From positions 174,579-238,578 of the forward strand of contig NZ_BMOV01000005.1 in the NCBI RefSeq assembly GCF_014647255.1: a DNA stretch of 64,000 nt, in the 5' to 3' direction. The notes beneath the pieces were generated by a model. The model did not search any database. It worked only from the letters and a program-made list of their open reading frames with translations, and was not told where the DNA came from. Positions 61,205 to 64,000 of the stretch are shown here, one piece after another. The stretch is from Iodidimonas muriae (GTDB lineage: Bacteria > Pseudomonadota > Alphaproteobacteria > Sphingomonadales > Rhodothalassiaceae). The translations under genes and the position numbers were made by a program. Each line of letters begins with the position of its first letter. Positions within the stretch are counted from its first letter, which is position 1.

Positions 61205-61602
61205 CCGTTCTTTTGAGCGCGATAGCCAAAACTGTGATCGAGACAGCGGCCCGACGGGCTTTGCCGAAGGAATGTTGCGGCCTTTTGGTGGGGCATGAAA
61301 ACACCATCAGCCGGGCGGTCGAGGCCCCCAATCTTGCCCGCGATCCGGATCGGTTCGAACTGGATGCGCGGGTGCATCTAGGCCTTCAACGGGATCTGCG
61401 TGGCACAGGGGAACAGATTGTAGGCGTGTTCCATTCCCACCCCTATGGCCAGCCCGTGCCTTCCGCCGAAGACTTTGCACAGGCCAGCTATTTGGGCTGG
61501 ATCTGGCTTATCACCGCCCTTGATGACAAGGGCTGCACAAGCCGGGCGTGGCGTGCGGAGGACACCGGATTTGTGCCGATGGCGCTCCGCTATGTTGATT
61601 AA
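61201..61602 (+). CDS. JAMM/Mov34-type (M67) metallopeptidase
   Basis: 133 residues. The JAMM zinc motif is VGVFHSHPYGQPVPSAEDFAQA (H-x-H-x7-S-x2-D), with the upstream Glu in PKECCGLLVG. Bacterial members cleave peptides from sulfur-carrier-type or cysteine-related proteins; no such partner is visible here. It overlaps the preceding gene by 4 bp and converges on pyk, overlapping by 4 bp. Confidence 0.92.
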   Translation: MTVLLSAIAKTVIETAARRALPKECCGLLVGHENTISRAVEAPNLARDPDRFELDARVHLGLQRDLRGTGEQIVGVFHSHPYGQPVPSAEDFAQASYLGWIWLITALDDKGCTSRAWRAEDTGFVPMALRYVD

Positions 61603-63062
61603 TCCCAGCCTTTCAGTTCTTCGCCGGAAATCCACGCCAGATGCAGCACATTGGTGGCACCGGGCGTGCCAAAAGGCACACCTGCGGTCACCGCAATGCG
61701 ATCGCCACCCTTTACGAATTTGTGCCGCAAGGCCATGCGTTTGGCCTTTTCGTACATTTCTTCAAAGCTTTCCACATCCTTGGTTTTTACCGCATATAGC
61801 CCCCAAACAATGCACAGGCGACGCGCCACCTGTGTGTTGGGGGTAAGCACCATGATGGGAACCGAAGGCCGTTCGCGGGCGGCGCGCAAGGCGGTGGCCC
61901 CGGATGTGGTGAAGGTAACAATGGCTTTTGCCCCCACGGTTTCGCTCACCTGTCGGGCGGCGGCGGAAATGGCATCTTCCGCTGTGGCATGGGGGGTAAA
62001 GGATTGAGCGGCAGAGCGCTGGAGAGAGCGGTCGCCTTCTTCCTTGATGGAAACGCGGCTCATCACGCTGACGGCTTCCAGGGGATAATCGCCCACCGCC
62101 GATTCGGCCGATAGCATGATGGCATCGGCCCCTTCATGCACCGCATTGGCAACGTCAGACACCTCGGCGCGGGTGGGGACCGGTGATTTGATCATGGATT
62201 CCAGCATTTGGGTGGCCACCACCACCGGCTTGCCCATTTCACGGGCTGCACGGATGATCTGGCGCTGGGCCGCGGGCACATCTTCGACCGGCAATTCAAC
62301 GCCCAGATCGCCACGGGCCACCATCACCGCATCGGCCAGTTCCACAATGGCATCAATACGTTCAACGGCGCTTGGCTTTTCGATCTTGGCCAGAACACCG
62401 GCCCGGCCCGCCACCAGTTTTTTCGCTTCGGCCACATCTTCGGGGCGTTGCACAAAAGAAAGAGCGACCCAGTCCACATTCTGGTCCAGCGCGAATTCCA
62501 GATCCCGCAGGTCTTTGGGGGTGAGCGCCGCCATGGGCAGAACGGCATCGGGCACATTCACGCCCTTGCGATTAGACAATGGCCCGCCCACCTTGACGCG
62601 GGTGACAACGCCATTTTCGGTGCGTTCCGTCACTTCAAGCCGGATCTTGCCATCATCCAGCAACACCTGCATGCCGGGCTGCAATACCTCGATAATCTCG
62701 GAATGGGGCAGATAGACGCGGCTGTCGTCGCCGGGTGTGTTTTCCAGATCCAACTGGAATGTCTGGCCTTTTTTCAAGGTGATGGCATCGTTTGCAAAGG
62801 TGGCAATCCGCAGCTTGGGGCCTTGAAGGTCTGCCATGATGGCGATCGGCCGCCCGATCTTTTTTTCGATGGCTCTGATGCGCGTTACAATATCGGCCTT
62901 ATCGGCATGATCGCCGTGGCTCATATTGAGTCGGAAAACATCAACTCCGGTTTTCCAGAGTTTTTCCAACATTTCGGGGCTGGAGCTTGCGGGGCCAACG
63001 GTGGCGATAATGCGCGTCCGGCGAAGGCTGCGCGATAACAAAGGGGATGTGCTCGATGACAT
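61599..63062 (-). CDS. pyk: pyruvate kinase
   Basis: 487 residues. RIIATVGPASSSPEMLEKLW, FRLNMSHGDH, IMADLQGPKLRI, VARGDLGVELPVEDVPAAQRQI (with the substrate-binding Glu), PVVVATQMLESMIKSPVPTRAEVSDVANAV and a C-terminal regulatory domain are all typical. It converts PEP and ADP to pyruvate and ATP. Start ATG 63062. It is divergent from the amidohydrolase gene. Confidence 0.97.
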   Translation of the reverse strand: MSSSTSPLLSRSLRRTRIIATVGPASSSPEMLEKLWKTGVDVFRLNMSHGDHADKADIVTRIRAIEKKIGRPIAIMADLQGPKLRIATFANDAITLKKGQTFQLDLENTPGDDSRVYLPHSEIIEVLQPGMQVLLDDGKIRLEVTERTENGVVTRVKVGGPLSNRKGVNVPDAVLPMAALTPKDLRDLEFALDQNVDWVALSFVQRPEDVAEAKKLVAGRAGVLAKIEKPSAVERIDAIVELADAVMVARGDLGVELPVEDVPAAQRQIIRAAREMGKPVVVATQMLESMIKSPVPTRAEVSDVANAVHEGADAIMLSAESAVGDYPLEAVSVMSRVSIKEEGDRSLQRSAAQSFTPHATAEDAISAAARQVSETVGAKAIVTFTTSGATALRAARERPSVPIMVLTPNTQVARRLCIVWGLYAVKTKDVESFEEMYEKAKRMALRHKFVKGGDRIAVTAGVPFGTPGATNVLHLAWISGEELKGWD

Positions 63063-63167
63063 GGGGTCTCGTGCTTGTCAGGTGACTGATAAAGGATGTG
63101 AAGCTATAGGCTTATATATCCGTGCGCTCGCGTCCAGCCTTAATCTTGCAGAAGGTGCATTTTTACG

Positions 63168-63929
63168 ATGAAAATCCTCGATCCTGTCCTTCCCACCTGT
63201 TTTCGCCCCGAAGGGTCGGGCGGTGCGCTCATTCTTTGCGATCATGCCAGCAACCATATCCCACCTGCCTTGGATGGACTGGGGCTCGATCCTGATTATC
63301 TGGATTGCCATATCGCCGTGGATATTGGTGCAGCGGCTGTCAGTGAAAGGCTGTCCCATTTGCTGGATGCCCCTGCCATTTTGGCCAATGTCTCACGCTT
63401 GGTGGTGGATCCAAACCGCGATCCCCACACCCAAAATCCGATCCCGCAGACCAGCGACGGGGTGGATATTCCCGGCAATCAAGGGCTGAGCGCAGCGCAG
63501 CGCACGGCCCGTTTGGACGCTTATTTCCATCCCTATCATCGCGCATGTGAAGAGCAGCTTGCCGCCATGATGGCTGCAGGGCAAAAGCCGGTGGTCATCG
63601 GCCTTCATAGCTTTACGCCGGTGATGAATGGGATCGCCCGCCCTTGGGAGATCGGGTTCCTATATGCCGGTGACGATCGCCTATATCGCTCTATGCGCGG
63701 GCCTTTGGCGCAGGAATGGGGCCTGAATGTGGGGGACAATGAGCCCTATTCCGGGGCCGAGCTTTATTACAGCATGCACCGCCATGGCGAAGCGCATGGA
63801 TTGATGCAGGCCACCATCGAATTGCGTCAGGACCTGATTGGCGATCAGGCCGGACAGGAGCGGTTTGCACATATTCTGGCGCAAGTGCTGCGCCCGATTA
63901 TCAAGGCGCAGCAAGAAATCGAAAAATAA
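63168..63929 (+). CDS. N-formylglutamate amidohydrolase family
   Basis: 253 residues. LILCDHASNHIPPAL, DIGAAAVSERLSHLLDAP, SRLVVDPNRDPH and VVIGLHSFTPVMNGIARPW are the family's metal- and substrate-site segments. Members release formate from N-formylglutamate in histidine degradation, or act on related acyl amino acids. No hut genes are nearby, so the true substrate is open. The remaining 63930-64000 holds nothing recognisable. Confidence 0.9.
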   Translation: MKILDPVLPTCFRPEGSGGALILCDHASNHIPPALDGLGLDPDYLDCHIAVDIGAAAVSERLSHLLDAPAILANVSRLVVDPNRDPHTQNPIPQTSDGVDIPGNQGLSAAQRTARLDAYFHPYHRACEEQLAAMMAAGQKPVVIGLHSFTPVMNGIARPWEIGFLYAGDDRLYRSMRGPLAQEWGLNVGDNEPYSGAELYYSMHRHGEAHGLMQATIELRQDLIGDQAGQERFAHILAQVLRPIIKAQQEIEK

Positions 63930-64000
63930 GGCTAGGGTCAGGACCTATTAAATTCGGGGATTCCCATTTGTTGTAATACGTGATTCACCATGGCAAAGGA

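Overview
The window looks like chromosomal DNA of an alphaproteobacterium. It is moderately G+C rich, many starts are GTG or TTG, and it has a gene-transfer-agent (GTA) head-tail cluster, a cheY-cheZ pair, a serC leader RNA, an rpoH with the QKKLFFNLR box, and runs such as ribF-ileS-lspA-DUF3035 and rluB-rsmD-tadA that are familiar from that class. The order cannot be fixed from sequence alone.

Layout. 1-1704: end of a J-domain gene and an acyl-CoA dehydrogenase. 1837-3566: a regulatory module with an XRE repressor (minus), a divergent DUF6456 activator-like gene (plus), two near-identical 23-bp operator-like sites in opposite orientation, and a sigma70-type promoter followed by an intrinsic terminator. 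3592-23027: a nearly complete RcGTA-type cluster in the order small terminase, large terminase, portal, DUF6127, prohead protease, capsid, connector, stopper, gp10-like, tail terminator, major tail protein, chaperones, short tape measure, distal tail, hub, NlpC/P60 peptidase, megatron, DUF2793 fibre. Three minus-strand genes interrupt it (5431-5814, 8142-8747, 18888-19724). No integrase, replication gene or lysis cassette is visible, so a domesticated GTA or GTA-like element is more likely than an intact prophage.

The most notable find is at 5901-9653. The portal protein continues into the C-terminal half of a MuF domain and then into a pesticin/T4-lysozyme-like muramidase with its E/T/D catalytic set intact. 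Immediately downstream, convergent, is a secreted protein with the Cys-x-Pro-His-x-Cys loop of Ivy-type lysozyme inhibitors. Beyond that lie decayed pieces of further portal-muramidase cassettes. Together this resembles a polymorphic toxin-immunity locus built into a capsid portal. A 36-bp stretch of the decayed cassette recurs exactly 51.7 kb away at the 3' end of a small membrane-protein gene.

23163-33259: an OmpA-family protein, two minus-strand envelope genes (secreted and DUF1499), acyl-CoA dehydrogenase, SCP2 and AsmA-like genes, a PAS/histidine-kinase-like protein with a TipF-like EAL protein, a HAD hydrolase, and cheZ-cheY. 33486-47289: housekeeping genes (ribF, ileS, lspA, mutL, rsmD, rluB, tadA, mscS, a hydrolase, an APH-fold kinase, purD). 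47438-55947: xseA, a MATE transporter, serC-serA behind a two-hairpin leader, hisZ and purA. 56128-63929: a pseudokinase plus membrane partner, rpoH, rluD, a small membrane protein and JAMM peptidase, pyk, and an N-formylglutamate amidohydrolase. No tRNA, rRNA, insertion sequence or CRISPR array was recognised.
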